Source of the DNA: Domibacillus tundrae
Lineage (GTDB): Bacteria; Bacillota; Bacilli; Bacillales; Domibacillaceae
NCBI RefSeq assembly: GCF_000970675.1
Contig: NZ_LAJA01000007.1
Location: 62,001-126,000 of the forward strand
Direction: 5' to 3'
Length of the DNA: 64,000 nt
Of the stretch, positions 1 to 9,072 are shown piece after piece; the first letter of the stretch is position 1, and every line of letters begins with the position of its first letter. The translations under genes and the position numbers were made by a program. The notes under the pieces were generated by a model. It was given only the letters and a program-made list of their open reading frames with translations, did no database searches and had not been told where the DNA came from.

Positions 1-1
1 G

Positions 2-631
2 ATTCTGGCATTCTTCTTTTTGCTTGCTCAGGCATTAATTGGTGCGGCGGCTGTTCTTTGGGGACAAAATGACTTTGTCTTAGCTCTTCACTTCGGTATC
101 TCTCTTATTTCTTTTGCAGCGGTATTATTACTGACACTGCTTATTTTCGAAGTGGATCAGCGCTTCGATGCATCTGCCATTGTGATTGACAGCCGGATGA
201 AATGGCATACGATCGGGGTTACGCTATACAGTTACATCGTCGTCTATACTGGTGCACTTGTGCGCCATACAAAATCAAGCATGGTATGTAATTCATGGCC
301 GATGTGCGGCAATAATGAATTTTTGCCGTCAAATTTGTATCAATGGATTCAAATGAGCCATCGTGCAGCTGCCGGTCTTATTTTCATTTGGATCGCTTAT
401 ATTACATATATTACCATAAAGTATTATAAGCATCAACGCGTTTTATATTACGGATGGATTATTGCATTTACACTTGTTCTATTACAGGTCATTGCTGGTG
501 CCTTCATTATTTGGACTAATTTAAATTTATATGTTGCACTAGCCCACGCTCTTTTTATTTCCTGCTTATTTGGCCTGTTATGTTATTTTATCTTACTGAT
601 CTCTCGCAGCAAAATAAATACGCTGAAATGA
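2..631 (+). CDS. ctaA: Heme A synthase CtaA, C-terminal part (5' end outside window)
   Basis: The frame is open to the window edge, so the gene starts upstream; 209 residues are present of a protein that is usually about 300. CtaA is an integral membrane enzyme that oxidises heme O to heme A for aa3-type oxidases. Several hydrophobic helices are visible, and the extracellular loop carries a cysteine pair (MVCNSWPMCGN, around 290-305 bp). Histidines follow in QMSHRAAAG and ALAHALF, as expected for the C-terminal heme-binding helices of the family. Divergent synteny with pycA is typical of Bacillus. It ends at a bidirectional terminator shared with pycA. Confidence 0.93.
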   Translation: MLAFFFLLAQALIGAAAVLWGQNDFVLALHFGISLISFAAVLLLTLLIFEVDQRFDASAIVIDSRMKWHTIGVTLYSYIVVYTGALVRHTKSSMVCNSWPMCGNNEFLPSNLYQWIQMSHRAAAGLIFIWIAYITYITIKYYKHQRVLYYGWIIAFTLVLLQVIAGAFIIWTNLNLYVALAHALFISCLFGLLCYFILLISRSKINTLK

Positions 632-632
632 T

Positions 633-668
633 AAAAGCACTGCCTCAGTTAAGAGGCAGTGCTTTTAT
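633..668. terminator. Bidirectional intrinsic terminator, ctaA/pycA
   Basis: A perfect 14-bp stem (633-646 with 653-666) with a 6-nt loop has A and T tracts on both sides. It lies between the convergent stop codons of ctaA and pycA. Confidence 0.9.
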
Positions 669-673
669 TTTGT

Positions 674-3600
674 TTATTTTTCAAGTTCTACAAGCAAATC
701 GCCTGTTGCAATTGCTTCACCATTTTGAACGTGAACTGCTTTTACAGTACCATCAAACGGCGCTTGGACGGTCGTTTCCATCTTCATTGCTTCTGTAATC
801 ATTAAATGATCACCGCGTTTTACTTTGTCACCTTTTTCAAGAATTACTTTAATAACTGTTCCCGGCATTGTTGCTGCAATGTGGCCTTCGTTTTTCGGAT
901 CGGCTTTCACTTTTGCATTTACCGCAGATTTAACACTTTCATCCTTAATCACAACATCACGCGGCTGGCCATTTAGCTCAAAGCTTAAAATGCGTGTACC
1001 GTCCGCCTGTGGATGGCCAATCGAGATCAGTTTCACGATAAGTGTTTTACCTGTTTCAATTTCAATTTCTTTTTCTTCACCAAGACGCATGCCATATAGG
1101 AATGTTGGTGTGTCAAGAACAGAAATGTCTCCGAACTGTGCTTTTACTTTTGCATAGTCAGCAAACACTTTCGGATAAAGGGCATATGCAATTACATCCT
1201 GCTCGGTCGGTTCTTCACCAATCTCCTGCTCGAGTTCTTTGCGAAGCGCATCAAAATCAACGTCTTCGAGCAGCTCACCCGGACGAACTGTAATAGGTGA
1301 TTTTCCTTTTAAAATAACCTTTTGCAATTCTTCTGGGAATCCGCCGACCGGCTGGCCCAAATACCCTTCGAACAATTCAATAACAGAATCTGGGAAGTCA
1401 ATGTTATTGCCGCGAAGCAGTACTTCTTCTTCTGTTAAATCATTTTGCACCATAAACAGTGCCATGTCGCCGACTACTTTTGAAGATGGTGTTACTTTGA
1501 CAATATCACCAAACATTAAATTCACACGGCGGTACATGTCTTTTACTTCATCCCAGCGATCGCCAAGGCCGACGCCTTTTGCCTGCTGCTGAAGGTTTGA
1601 ATATTGTCCACCCGGCATTTCATGCTCATAGATTTCCGTATGAGGCGCAAGCATCCCGCTTTCAAACGGCGCATAGAATTTGCGGACATCTTCCCAGTAG
1701 TATGATACTTTTTCAAGCGCATCAATGCTGACCGATGGCGCACGATCTGTGCCTTCCAATGCATAACGAAGCGTGTTCGCACTTGGCTGCGACGTAAGAC
1801 CCGCCATTGTGCTAAGTGCCGTATCCACGATATCTACACCTGCTTCGATTGCTTTCGTGTACATGAAGATACCATTGCCGCTCGTATCATGCGTGTGCAA
1901 ATGCACAGGAATCTCGATCGCTTCTTTTAATTCAGAAATAAGACGGTATGCTGCCTGAGGCTTCAGAAGTCCAGCCATATCTTTAATGGCAAGAATATGA
2001 GCACCTTGAGCTTCTAATTCTTTGGCCATCTGCTTATAATACTCTACGCTGTATTTAGCACGAGATGGATCATCAATATCCCCTGTATAGCAAATCGCCG
2101 CTTCCGCAACTTTGCCTGACTGGCGTACTTCATCAATCGCCACTTCCATGCCTTTCACCCAGTTCAAGCTGTCAAAAATACGGAAAACGTCAACACCCGA
2201 TTGGGCCGACTGCTGAACAAATTCTTTGATTACATTATCAGGGTAGTTTTTGTAGCCGACTGCGTTTGACGCCCGAAGCAGCATTTGGAACAAGACGTTT
2301 GGTACTTGCTTGCGGAGCGTCTCAAGCCGGTTCCACGGATCTTCTTTTAAGAAGCGGTATGCTACGTCAAACGTCGCGCCTCCCCACATTTCCATCGAGA
2401 ACAAGTCAGGAAGAAGGCGTGCTGTTGCCGGTGCAATATGTGTCAAGTCTGTTGTCCGAATACGCGTTGCCAGGAGCGACTGGTGCGCATCACGCATCGT
2501 CGTATCGGTTAAGAGCACTTCTTTTTGGTCTTTCACCCAGCTGACGAGGCCATCTGCGCCCTGCTCATCAAGAATCTGTTTCGTGCCACGTGCCGGTTTT
2601 TCAGAAAGTTTTACTTTTGGAATGCGCGGTGTATCAAATACCGGTTTTTTCTTTTGTTCGACACCTGGAAATCCGTTTACTGTCACGGTTCCGATATAAT
2701 TAAGCATTTTTGTGCCGCGGTCTTTCTTTTTCGGAAAAATAAATAATTCCGGCGTCGTATCGATAAATGAAGTATTGTAATTCCCAGCGATAAAGTCTTC
2801 ATGACGCATCACGTTCTCCAGGAATGGAATATTCGTTTTAATCCCGCGAATCCGGAATTCCTGTAAGTTTCGCACCATTTTTGATGCCGCCTGCTCAAAT
2901 GTCATCGCAAACGTAGACACTTTTACGAGCAGTGAATCATAATATGGTGTAATAACAGCACCCTGGAAACTGTTCCCAGCATCTAAACGAACGCCATAAC
3001 CGCCGCCTGAACGATAAGCCATGATCCGCCCTGTATCCGGCATAAATCCATTTTCAGGATCTTCTGTAGTCACACGCGATTGAATGGCATAGCCCATCGT
3101 ACGAATATCTTTTTGCTGCGGAATGGCTACTTTATCACTGTGCAAGCCATGGCCTTCCGCTACTAAAATTTGTGTCTGCACGATATCGATGCCTGTAATG
3201 ATTTCAGTAATCGTGTGCTCAACCTGAACGCGCGGATTTACCTCGATAAAGTAAAATTCATCGCCGGCTGTGAGAAATTCAACGGTACCCGCATTTAAGT
3301 AATCCACATTCTTCATTATTTTGACTGCCGCCTCACAAATACGGTCGCGCAAGTCTTCCGAAATCGAAACAGCCGGGGCAACTTCCACTACTTTTTGATG
3401 GCGACGCTGAACAGAACAGTCACGCTCATACAAATGAACAATATTTCCTTCATGATCACCGATAATCTGCACTTCAATGTGCTTCGGATTTTGAACGAAC
3501 TTTTCAACATACACCTCGTCGTTTCCAAAAGCGGCTTTTGCTTCGGACTTAGCACGATCATATGACTCACGCACTTCACCTAAATTTTGGACGATTCGCA

Positions 3601-4111
3601 TGCCGCGTCCGCCGCCGCCAAGAGAAGCTTTAATAATGATTGGAAACCCATTCTTCTTCCCGAAATCAATGACTTCATCCAAGCTGCTAACCGGACCGTC
3701 TGTTCCTGGAATCACGGGAATACCTGCGTTAATTGCTTGTGTACGTGCTTTTACTTTATCGCCGAACATATCAAGATGGGCAGATTTAGGCCCAATAAAA
3801 ATAATACCTTCTTCTTCACAACGTTTCGCGAATTCAATGTTTTCAGATAAAAAACCATAGCCAGGGTGAATTGCGTCAACATCCGCTTGTTTGGCAATTT
3901 CAATAATGCCCTCAATGTCCAAGTAGGCATCGATTGGTTTTTTGCCTTCACCGACAAGATATGCTTCATCGGCTTTATAACGATGATAAGAGCCTGAATC
4001 TTCCTTCGAGTAGACAGCTACTGTCCGGATATGTAGTTCTGTGCAGGCACGGAACACGCGGATGGCAATCTCTCCCCTATTCGCCACCAGCACTTTGCTG
4101 ATTTTTTTCAT
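674..4111 (-). CDS. pycA: Pyruvate carboxylase
   Basis: This single-chain anaplerotic enzyme makes oxaloacetate from pyruvate, bicarbonate and ATP using biotin. The biotin carboxylase domain comes first, with the ATP-grasp glycine loop SLGGGGRGMRI at about residue 165-175. The carboxyltransferase domain follows, with TDTTMRDAHQSLLATR near residue 540. The C-terminal biotinyl domain carries the EAMKMET motif, and the biotinylated lysine is about residue 1110 of 1145. Length matches the family (about 1,145). I chose the ATG at 4111 because the AGGGGAG site sits 8 nt upstream of it but abuts the in-frame ATG at 4117. It lies downstream of ftsW on the same strand, with an ftsW terminator between them. 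Confidence 0.97.
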   Translation of the reverse strand: MKKISKVLVANRGEIAIRVFRACTELHIRTVAVYSKEDSGSYHRYKADEAYLVGEGKKPIDAYLDIEGIIEIAKQADVDAIHPGYGFLSENIEFAKRCEEEGIIFIGPKSAHLDMFGDKVKARTQAINAGIPVIPGTDGPVSSLDEVIDFGKKNGFPIIIKASLGGGGRGMRIVQNLGEVRESYDRAKSEAKAAFGNDEVYVEKFVQNPKHIEVQIIGDHEGNIVHLYERDCSVQRRHQKVVEVAPAVSISEDLRDRICEAAVKIMKNVDYLNAGTVEFLTAGDEFYFIEVNPRVQVEHTITEIITGIDIVQTQILVAEGHGLHSDKVAIPQQKDIRTMGYAIQSRVTTEDPENGFMPDTGRIMAYRSGGGYGVRLDAGNSFQGAVITPYYDSLLVKVSTFAMTFEQAASKMVRNLQEFRIRGIKTNIPFLENVMRHEDFIAGNYNTSFIDTTPELFIFPKKKDRGTKMLNYIGTVTVNGFPGVEQKKKPVFDTPRIPKVKLSEKPARGTKQILDEQGADGLVSWVKDQKEVLLTDTTMRDAHQSLLATRIRTTDLTHIAPATARLLPDLFSMEMWGGATFDVAYRFLKEDPWNRLETLRKQVPNVLFQMLLRASNAVGYKNYPDNVIKEFVQQSAQSGVDVFRIFDSLNWVKGMEVAIDEVRQSGKVAEAAICYTGDIDDPSRAKYSVEYYKQMAKELEAQGAHILAIKDMAGLLKPQAAYRLISELKEAIEIPVHLHTHDTSGNGIFMYTKAIEAGVDIVDTALSTMAGLTSQPSANTLRYALEGTDRAPSVSIDALEKVSYYWEDVRKFYAPFESGMLAPHTEIYEHEMPGGQYSNLQQQAKGVGLGDRWDEVKDMYRRVNLMFGDIVKVTPSSKVVGDMALFMVQNDLTEEEVLLRGNNIDFPDSVIELFEGYLGQPVGGFPEELQKVILKGKSPITVRPGELLEDVDFDALRKELEQEIGEEPTEQDVIAYALYPKVFADYAKVKAQFGDISVLDTPTFLYGMRLGEEKEIEIETGKTLIVKLISIGHPQADGTRILSFELNGQPRDVVIKDESVKSAVNAKVKADPKNEGHIAATMPGTVIKVILEKGDKVKRGDHLMITEAMKMETTVQAPFDGTVKAVHVQNGEAIATGDLLVELEK

Positions 4112-4148
4112 CTTCATCTCTCCCCTGATCTGTTGATAAAATATATAT

Positions 4149-4176
4149 AAAAAGGCTCAAATGATTGAACCTTTTT
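4149..4176 (-). terminator. Intrinsic terminator of ftsW
   Basis: A 12-bp hairpin rich in A/T at its base lies immediately after the ftsW stop codon and separates ftsW from pycA. Confidence 0.75.
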
Positions 4177-4180
4177 ATTT

Positions 4181-5332
4181 TTAAGATTTATAGTTTTTTT
4201 CATATTTCGACTGCATGGAAACATTAGCCAAAATGCCCATTGAAATAGAAAGCAGCAATAAGGATGAGCCCCCGTAGCTGATAAATGGAAGCGGGACACC
4301 TGTAATCGGAATAATGCCTGACACACCGCCAAGGTTTATAAATGCCTGAATGCCAATCATGGAGGAAATCCCGACTGCAAGCATAGAACCAAATGAATCA
4401 GTACTTCTAATTGCAATACGGAGACCATGCAAAACAATAAACGAAATTCCCCCAATGACAATGATTATACCAAAAACGCCAAGTTCTTCGGCGATAATGG
4501 ACATAATAAAATCAGTGTGCGGCTCCGGCAAATAACCAAGCTTTTGAACACTTTGCCCAAGCCCCCGACCCGTCAGTCCGCCGGATCCGATCGCAAGGTA
4601 GGAATTTACCAGATGATAACCCGCATCTTCCTCATACTTAAACGGATCCATATAACTCGTCAACCGGCTCATTCGTTCTTCAGACAAAATATTATCCTTC
4701 TGCCATATTAAAAGCGGCGATAAGAAAAGAGCGAAAATACCAATGAGAAGGGCAAACTTTGCAAGCTTTTTCATTTTTATACCGGATGACAAGACAATTG
4801 TCAACCCGATTGCAAAAATGATTGCTGCTGTTCCAAAATCCGGTTCGAGCGCGACTAGAAAACAAACCGCAAATAAAACAATGACCGGCGGCGCAATACT
4901 GTTATTTAACGAATTAATATTCTTTTGTTTTTTAGAGAAAACAGCTGCCATATAAATAATAATAACCAGCTTTGAAAATTCGGAAGGCTGAATCGAACGT
5001 GCGCCGATCTGAAACCAGCTTTGCGCATTATTAGAAACGCTGCCGAATAAAAACAGCAAAAACAGCGTAAAAAACATGCCAGATGTAATGATAACTAAAA
5101 ACCGATTTGCTCTTAAGCGCCGATAAGGAAATATGGACATGATTCCAAAAGCGATAAAAGCCACGATCATATGGAGCTTTTGCTTATCATAAAAAAATTC
5201 GCTTTCAAGTCCCCAGCGCTGCACTGCCATTACTGAGCTCGCACTAAAAATCATCATTAGTCCAAAAAAGCATAAAATAAGAAAAGCGGCTGCCAGCGGA
5301 TAATCATATGATTTTAACTTTCTTTTCCACAT
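4181..5332 (-). CDS. ftsW: Cell-division peptidoglycan polymerase FtsW
   Basis: This is a 383-residue SEDS-family protein with about ten hydrophobic helices. SEDS proteins are lipid II polymerases that work with a class B PBP at the septum. The conserved C-terminal signature PLPFISYGGSS is present, and the N-terminus (FSASS after the first helix) matches the family. FtsW, RodA and SpoVE are close in sequence. I call FtsW because of its position between ylaN and pycA, where B. subtilis has ftsW (ylaO). A GGAAGG site precedes the ATG. Confidence 0.93.
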   Translation of the reverse strand: MWKRKLKSYDYPLAAAFLILCFFGLMMIFSASSVMAVQRWGLESEFFYDKQKLHMIVAFIAFGIMSIFPYRRLRANRFLVIITSGMFFTLFLLFLFGSVSNNAQSWFQIGARSIQPSEFSKLVIIIYMAAVFSKKQKNINSLNNSIAPPVIVLFAVCFLVALEPDFGTAAIIFAIGLTIVLSSGIKMKKLAKFALLIGIFALFLSPLLIWQKDNILSEERMSRLTSYMDPFKYEEDAGYHLVNSYLAIGSGGLTGRGLGQSVQKLGYLPEPHTDFIMSIIAEELGVFGIIIVIGGISFIVLHGLRIAIRSTDSFGSMLAVGISSMIGIQAFINLGGVSGIIPITGVPLPFISYGGSSLLLLSISMGILANVSMQSKYEKNYKS

Positions 5333-5383
5333 AAATACCTTCCATTCATGCGCTTACCGATAAGCGATACTCTTTAAGTTAAA

Positions 5384-5409
5384 AAAACTCAAACAGCTGT
5401 TTGAGTTTT
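5384..5409 (-). terminator. Intrinsic terminator of ylaN
   Basis: A perfect 26-bp palindrome with 13-bp arms lies just downstream of ylaN and is flanked by an A tract on the plus strand (T tract in the transcript). Confidence 0.82.
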
Positions 5410-5417
5410 CTGTCTGT

Positions 5418-5699
5418 TTACCGGTCGAAGGACGCTTCATGCAAAGCCGATAATTCCTGTTCCAGCGAATCAACCAGCTTTTTGCCGTCCGCTTCATCCA
5501 CCAGCCCGAGACGTATGGCGAAATCTATTTCACGGGATAAGCCGAACATTTGAGTGTCAAGCACTTCCTCGTATAAAGGACATTGCGGCATCGTTAAGTT
5601 GTCCATTTGAACTTTGATGAGACGCAAAATTTTTTCCGCATCCGCCTGCAACAGAGAGTAGGCTTTTTCCCGATGGTCTATTTTCATTTCAGATGCCAT
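5418..5699 (-). CDS. ylaN: YlaN family protein (Fe/Fur-linked)
   Basis: The 93-residue soluble protein is almost identical in its central block ([20 protein letters not shown]) to the YlaN family of Bacillus and Staphylococcus. Published work on the family describes iron binding and interaction with Fur, and it becomes essential under iron limitation; nothing in this window tests that. No catalytic motif is visible. It has its own promoter and terminator and lies upstream of ftsW, as in B. subtilis. Confidence 0.93.
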   Translation of the reverse strand: MASEMKIDHREKAYSLLQADAEKILRLIKVQMDNLTMPQCPLYEEVLDTQMFGLSREIDFAIRLGLVDEADGKKLVDSLEQELSALHEASFDR

Positions 5700-5744
5700 T
5701 GTTTCTCCCCCTGTTCCAAGAATGGAATCACTGTATACTAAAAG

Positions 5745-5773
5745 ATTTTATCGTTAATACAAGGAATTTGCAA
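5745..5773 (-). promoter_or_regulatory. SigA-type promoter of ylaN
   Basis: On the minus strand, TTGCAA (5768-5773), a 17-nt spacer and TAAAAT (5745-5750) lie about 50 nt upstream of the ylaN start. Confidence 0.6.
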
Positions 5774-5791
5774 GGAATTTTAACACGTGCA

Positions 5792-5820
5792 CTGACAAGG
5801 TGAATTTTTCAAGGTATACT
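5792..5820 (+). promoter_or_regulatory. SigA-type promoter of ylaL
   Basis: CTGACA (5792-5797), a 17-nt spacer and TATACT (5815-5820) lie 41 nt upstream of the ylaL ATG. Confidence 0.65.
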
Positions 5821-5861
5821 TATTTTATACATAGCCACCTACACAAAGGAGATTTTGCCTC

Positions 5862-6362
5862 ATGGAACAAATCATTCCAATCAAAGGGAAAGTATCATTT
5901 CCTGTCACACTTGATCCAGGCGTTTGGATTTTTGATGACCGCCGTATAGATCTAGATGATTTTTTTTCCTCACCTGATCAACCAGAACGTGACGAGGAAG
6001 AAGAATACATAAAGAGCACATCTAAGTTCTGGGAAAAAGAAATTCGGGAAGGTGCTGTCTTTCCTCCAACGATCAAATCAGAAAAAAAATACGAAAAAGA
6101 GAAAGTGCTTACAAGTACATTCGGCATCCCATTATCACCGTTTTTGAAAAATGCCGAGCCGCTGGACGACGCTTCTGAGATTTCGTTCCAAACGAAAAAT
6201 GGAACTTTTTCATTTCCACTAACAAAAGCTGATTCGTTGATTATGCAATTTTCGCTAAAAGGAAAACCGTTACGCGATGATGGCCCCGTTCACATTTTAT
6301 TTAAAAACGGATCTAACCGCCAAAACCCTGTTACCCATGTAACGGCCATTCATATTCAATAA
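5862..6362 (+). CDS. ylaL: YlaL-like conserved protein of unknown function
   Basis: The product is 166 residues, soluble and acidic to mixed in charge, with no signal peptide. An AAGGAG site precedes the ATG. Identification rests on position next to ylaN/ftsW/pycA, general length and the IPIKGKVSFPVTLDP-type N-terminus, as in B. subtilis ylaL. A run DEEEEY (about residues 44-49) suggests a flexible acidic segment. I see no catalytic motif and assign no function. It is a single-gene unit with its own promoter and terminator. Confidence 0.72.
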   Translation: MEQIIPIKGKVSFPVTLDPGVWIFDDRRIDLDDFFSSPDQPERDEEEEYIKSTSKFWEKEIREGAVFPPTIKSEKKYEKEKVLTSTFGIPLSPFLKNAEPLDDASEISFQTKNGTFSFPLTKADSLIMQFSLKGKPLRDDGPVHILFKNGSNRQNPVTHVTAIHIQ

Positions 6363-6365
6363 AAA

Positions 6366-6394
6366 ACCCTTCCACTGCGGTGGGAGGGGTTTTT
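6366..6394. terminator. Bidirectional terminator between ylaL and the HD-GYP gene
   Basis: A hairpin with stem CCCTTCCAC/GTGGGAGGG is flanked by A and T tracts. It overlaps the stop codon of the minus-strand gene. Confidence 0.78.
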
Positions 6395-7496
6395 ATATAG
6401 CAGATAATGTCGTGTCTGTTTCTGTAATAAAGAGTGTAGTTTCGACTGCCATATTCACTTTATAAGGTACATCTAAATTGGACCCTTCCTCCTCTAAAAT
6501 GAGAAGAATGGGACGATCGCTCACATACTCATTCTGTCCAGACACAATCCCTTTTCGCCCATCATTCAGCCATACAGTTAAACCGGTTGGATACATGACG
6601 ATGGCTTTTCTAAACATTTCAATATAAGCAGTTTCGAATTCAGTTCCTGACCCTGCGTATAAAATTTCCATCCCTTCATGTGGCAGCATAGCTTTGCGAT
6701 AAACTCGGTTAGACGTGACAGCATCGTATACATCTGCAATGCCAAGTATTTTTCCGAAAACATGAATTTCATTTCCTTTAAGGCCGCGCGGATAACCCGA
6801 ACCATTTAATCGTTCATGATGCTGAAGTGCGCAATGCGCTGTTGTTAATGGAAGACCGTGTTCTTTGCGAAGTAATTCAAAGCCTAATTCTGTATGTTTT
6901 TTTATAAGATCGAACTCATCATTTGTAAGTCTAGATGGCTTTTTCAAGATAGACGCGGGTATCATCATTTTACCGATATCATGCAACATGGCACCGAGGC
7001 CGATTTCTTCTGTTTGTTTCGCAGTTAAATTTTTCAGTCTCATACTAAGTGCCAGCGTGTAGATTGTCACGTTTAACGAGTGTGTGAAAATATAATCATC
7101 ATGTGCATACAGATGAGTCAATAGATCGATTGCTTCTTTCCGTTCTTTAATTTGGCTAATGATATCCCGGACGACCGCCGCAAACTTCTTTTCCATTTTA
7201 TGTAAATTTAATTTCGTTGACCCCGCTGACAGATCCTTTTTCACTTGGTTAAAAGCTTCAGACATGACAGAAATCGCCTCTCTTCGTGTTCCTTCTGCTA
7301 AGACAGGACGAATGTAAATGTCATCCGTACGCCCATCCTCAATGTATACATATGTAATACCGAGCGATTGCAGACGCTGCAAAATGGGCGATGTAAGTTT
7401 GGCTCCGGACTTCAATAACACTTGCCCCTTGCTGTTTAACACATTTTCAGCAAGAAAGACATTTTCTTGAATGGATGACACAGCGACTAATCTCAA
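6393..7496 (-). CDS. HD-GYP domain protein, predicted c-di-GMP phosphodiesterase
   Basis: The protein has 367 residues. The HD-GYP domain spans roughly residues 125-300. It has the metal-binding HD pair at 172-173 (LHDIGKMM), a downstream HH, and HHERLNGSGYP at 226-236, so the residues needed for activity appear intact. HD-GYP enzymes degrade cyclic di-GMP. The N-terminal 120 residues form a family-typical non-catalytic region, and no membrane helix is visible. Translation probably starts at TTG (7496) behind AAGGAG. The substrate is inferred from the family, not shown. Confidence 0.88.
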   Translation of the reverse strand: MRLVAVSSIQENVFLAENVLNSKGQVLLKSGAKLTSPILQRLQSLGITYVYIEDGRTDDIYIRPVLAEGTRREAISVMSEAFNQVKKDLSAGSTKLNLHKMEKKFAAVVRDIISQIKERKEAIDLLTHLYAHDDYIFTHSLNVTIYTLALSMRLKNLTAKQTEEIGLGAMLHDIGKMMIPASILKKPSRLTNDEFDLIKKHTELGFELLRKEHGLPLTTAHCALQHHERLNGSGYPRGLKGNEIHVFGKILGIADVYDAVTSNRVYRKAMLPHEGMEILYAGSGTEFETAYIEMFRKAIVMYPTGLTVWLNDGRKGIVSGQNEYVSDRPILLILEEEGSNLDVPYKVNMAVETTLFITETDTTLSAI

Positions 7497-7529
7497 TATT
7501 TTCGAACTCCTTATATAGTAAAAATGACA

Positions 7530-7997
7530 TCATTGAATTCTTTTCTGCTTGAGGGCGTTCATAATTTGCCGGTCTAGTTTCTCTGCTGCCTGCAAATCGT
7601 ATGTTTTCTCGTAAGCCGGCTCCACCACTATTTTCGATCCGTAAAACATAACATCCCGGACTTCATTTATCGCAACTTCTATAACAGATGCTTTTAATGG
7701 CACATCTTCTAAACGATTTGATACAACTTTTGCATTGCCGCTAATCGTATACGTTGATTCCGAGGCAAAAACAGCCAAGGAAACAAGAGCGTTTCTATGA
7801 ATATTATCAATGATTTTTGAACGGCTGTCCACCGCAATCCGCAAAGTTTGATCATTCGAGGCGTACACCCAGGATACTGCATTCATAAAAGGAGCTCCTG
7901 TTTCTGCATCCACTGTTGAAAAAAAAGATAGGCGCTCTGTTTGAAGCGCTTCAAACAAGTCTGGTATTAAATACGATTCATTTCGATTTGCCAACAT
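7530..7997 (-). CDS. Pyridoxamine 5'-phosphate oxidase-like (FMN-binding split barrel) protein
   Basis: The 155-residue protein has the N-terminal pattern of the split-barrel flavin superfamily: a helix, then ERLSFFSTVDAETGAPFMNAVSW (residues about 21-43), then SRSKIIDNI, which in relatives contacts the flavin phosphate. The C-terminal 50 residues are less typical. It is too short and divergent to assign a substrate; it may bind FMN, F420 or heme. The start follows AAGGGAG. It lies upstream of the HD-GYP gene on the same strand and opposite to ylaI. Confidence 0.68.
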   Translation of the reverse strand: MLANRNESYLIPDLFEALQTERLSFFSTVDAETGAPFMNAVSWVYASNDQTLRIAVDSRSKIIDNIHRNALVSLAVFASESTYTISGNAKVVSNRLEDVPLKASVIEVAINEVRDVMFYGSKIVVEPAYEKTYDLQAAEKLDRQIMNALKQKRIQ

Positions 7998-8102
7998 TAC
8001 CGCTCCCTTTATTTTTTACCTCATTATACCGATAATCTGTTTGCATTTCTATATGCACCCCCTCTGCCGTGTTATACTAATTATATAAACGGAGGTGCCA
8101 CC

Positions 8103-8303
8103 ATGAGAGTAAAATGCGTAATCTGTGACAAAATTGAATCAATCGATGATCATTTGCCTTCTGCAAAAAAATTGCGGAATCGGCCCATCCATACATATAT
8201 GTGTGACAAATGCCGGACCCGCATAACAGAAAAAACGGAAAAACGGGTCAATACAGGACAATTTTTCGTTTATAGATCCGGAAAACAAAAAGAATGGCTT
8301 TAA
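8103..8303 (+). CDS. ylaI: YlaI family zinc-ribbon-like small protein
   Basis: The 66-residue protein has two cysteine pairs, VKCVICDKI near the N-terminus and YMCDKCRTR in the middle, arranged as a CxxC...CxxC zinc ribbon. This is the DUF2197/YlaI family, of unknown function and conserved in Bacillaceae. CGGAGGTG lies 5 nt before the ATG. The last 10 bases overlap the start of the following membrane-protein gene, so the two are likely translationally linked. Confidence 0.88.
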   Translation: MRVKCVICDKIESIDDHLPSAKKLRNRPIHTYMCDKCRTRITEKTEKRVNTGQFFVYRSGKQKEWL

Positions 8304-8719
8304 TAAAGCCTGTTTTGCAGACCGGTGCTGTCACCGGCCTGTTCCTCGGCTTTTTTCTGAAAGGGATCGAGCTATTTACTGGTAAAGGTGTTTATACACT
8401 TCTGCTGAATGTTGACTTTATTCCGATCATTAATCAGGTGTTATGGCCCGAATGGATCGAATTCTTTTTTCATTTACTCGTTTCCTTATTGATTGCTGCT
8501 GGGTTTTTCTTATTGCTCCCGAAAACAAAGCGCCCATATTCGACAGCTTTTTTATTGACGCTTCCGGCCATCTTTCTTTATTTCCCCTTATCCGCACTTG
8601 CCTGTAAGTCCGTCCCGGAAATGGACGACATGCGGGCGTTTTTCTGGTGGACAGCAGGGCATATTTTATATGCACTTATACTCGGTTTATATGGACAAAA
8701 ATTTAAGCGGGAGGCCTAG
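8294..8719 (+). CDS. Small integral membrane protein, function unknown
   Basis: The product is 141 residues with four clear hydrophobic helices (around residues 8-25, 52-75, 83-102 and 115-134) and little else. The ATG lies inside the final codons of ylaI and has only a weak Shine-Dalgarno site, which suggests translational coupling. I do not recognise the family, and no catalytic or ligand motif is visible. Charged residues lie mostly in the loop around KTKRPYS and at the C-terminus. It ends at a strong bidirectional terminator. Confidence 0.7.
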   Translation: MALIKPVLQTGAVTGLFLGFFLKGIELFTGKGVYTLLLNVDFIPIINQVLWPEWIEFFFHLLVSLLIAAGFFLLLPKTKRPYSTAFLLTLPAIFLYFPLSALACKSVPEMDDMRAFFWWTAGHILYALILGLYGQKFKREA

Positions 8720-8735
8720 GCCTCCCGCTTAAATT
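8700..8735. terminator. Perfect-palindrome terminator between the membrane-protein gene and ylaH
   Basis: A 36-bp perfect palindrome centred on CCTAGG overlaps both convergent stop codons. A T tract follows on the minus strand. Confidence 0.85.
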
Positions 8736-9054
8736 ATGAAGATATATTTTCTTCTTTTTGATGCTTTTTCAGCCTGAATTTATATGTGCCGAGCACTAAT
8801 GCCGCTACAAGCAAGCTTTCGACAACCGGCAGCTGGTACGACAAAATTAAAAGAAGCAGTGATCCGATCGCAAGTGAAAAATAAATGATGACATTCTGCC
8901 ACATTTTCAACTTTTTCGCAAACCCGAGATTGTAAACGAGAATGGAAAGGGCAATTAAAATTGCCCAATAAATGTAGACAGCTGCCTTAACGCCGAACGC
9001 TTCGATGATGGCACCGAGAAGCGGACTGACGTGCTCCAGTCCTTCCACATCCAT
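8734..9054 (-). CDS. ylaH: YlaH-like membrane protein
   Basis: The 106-residue protein has three hydrophobic segments (about residues 24-45, 52-70 and 75-92) and a basic C-terminal tail (KFRLKKHQKEEN). Sequence and position beside typA match the YlaH family of Bacillus, whose function is unknown. The gene starts 18 nt after the typA stop codon on the same strand, so it probably forms a unit with typA. Confidence 0.85.
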   Translation of the reverse strand: MDVEGLEHVSPLLGAIIEAFGVKAAVYIYWAILIALSILVYNLGFAKKLKMWQNVIIYFSLAIGSLLLLILSYQLPVVESLLVAALVLGTYKFRLKKHQKEENISS

Positions 9055-9072
9055 CCCTCCAGTTTTCTATAC

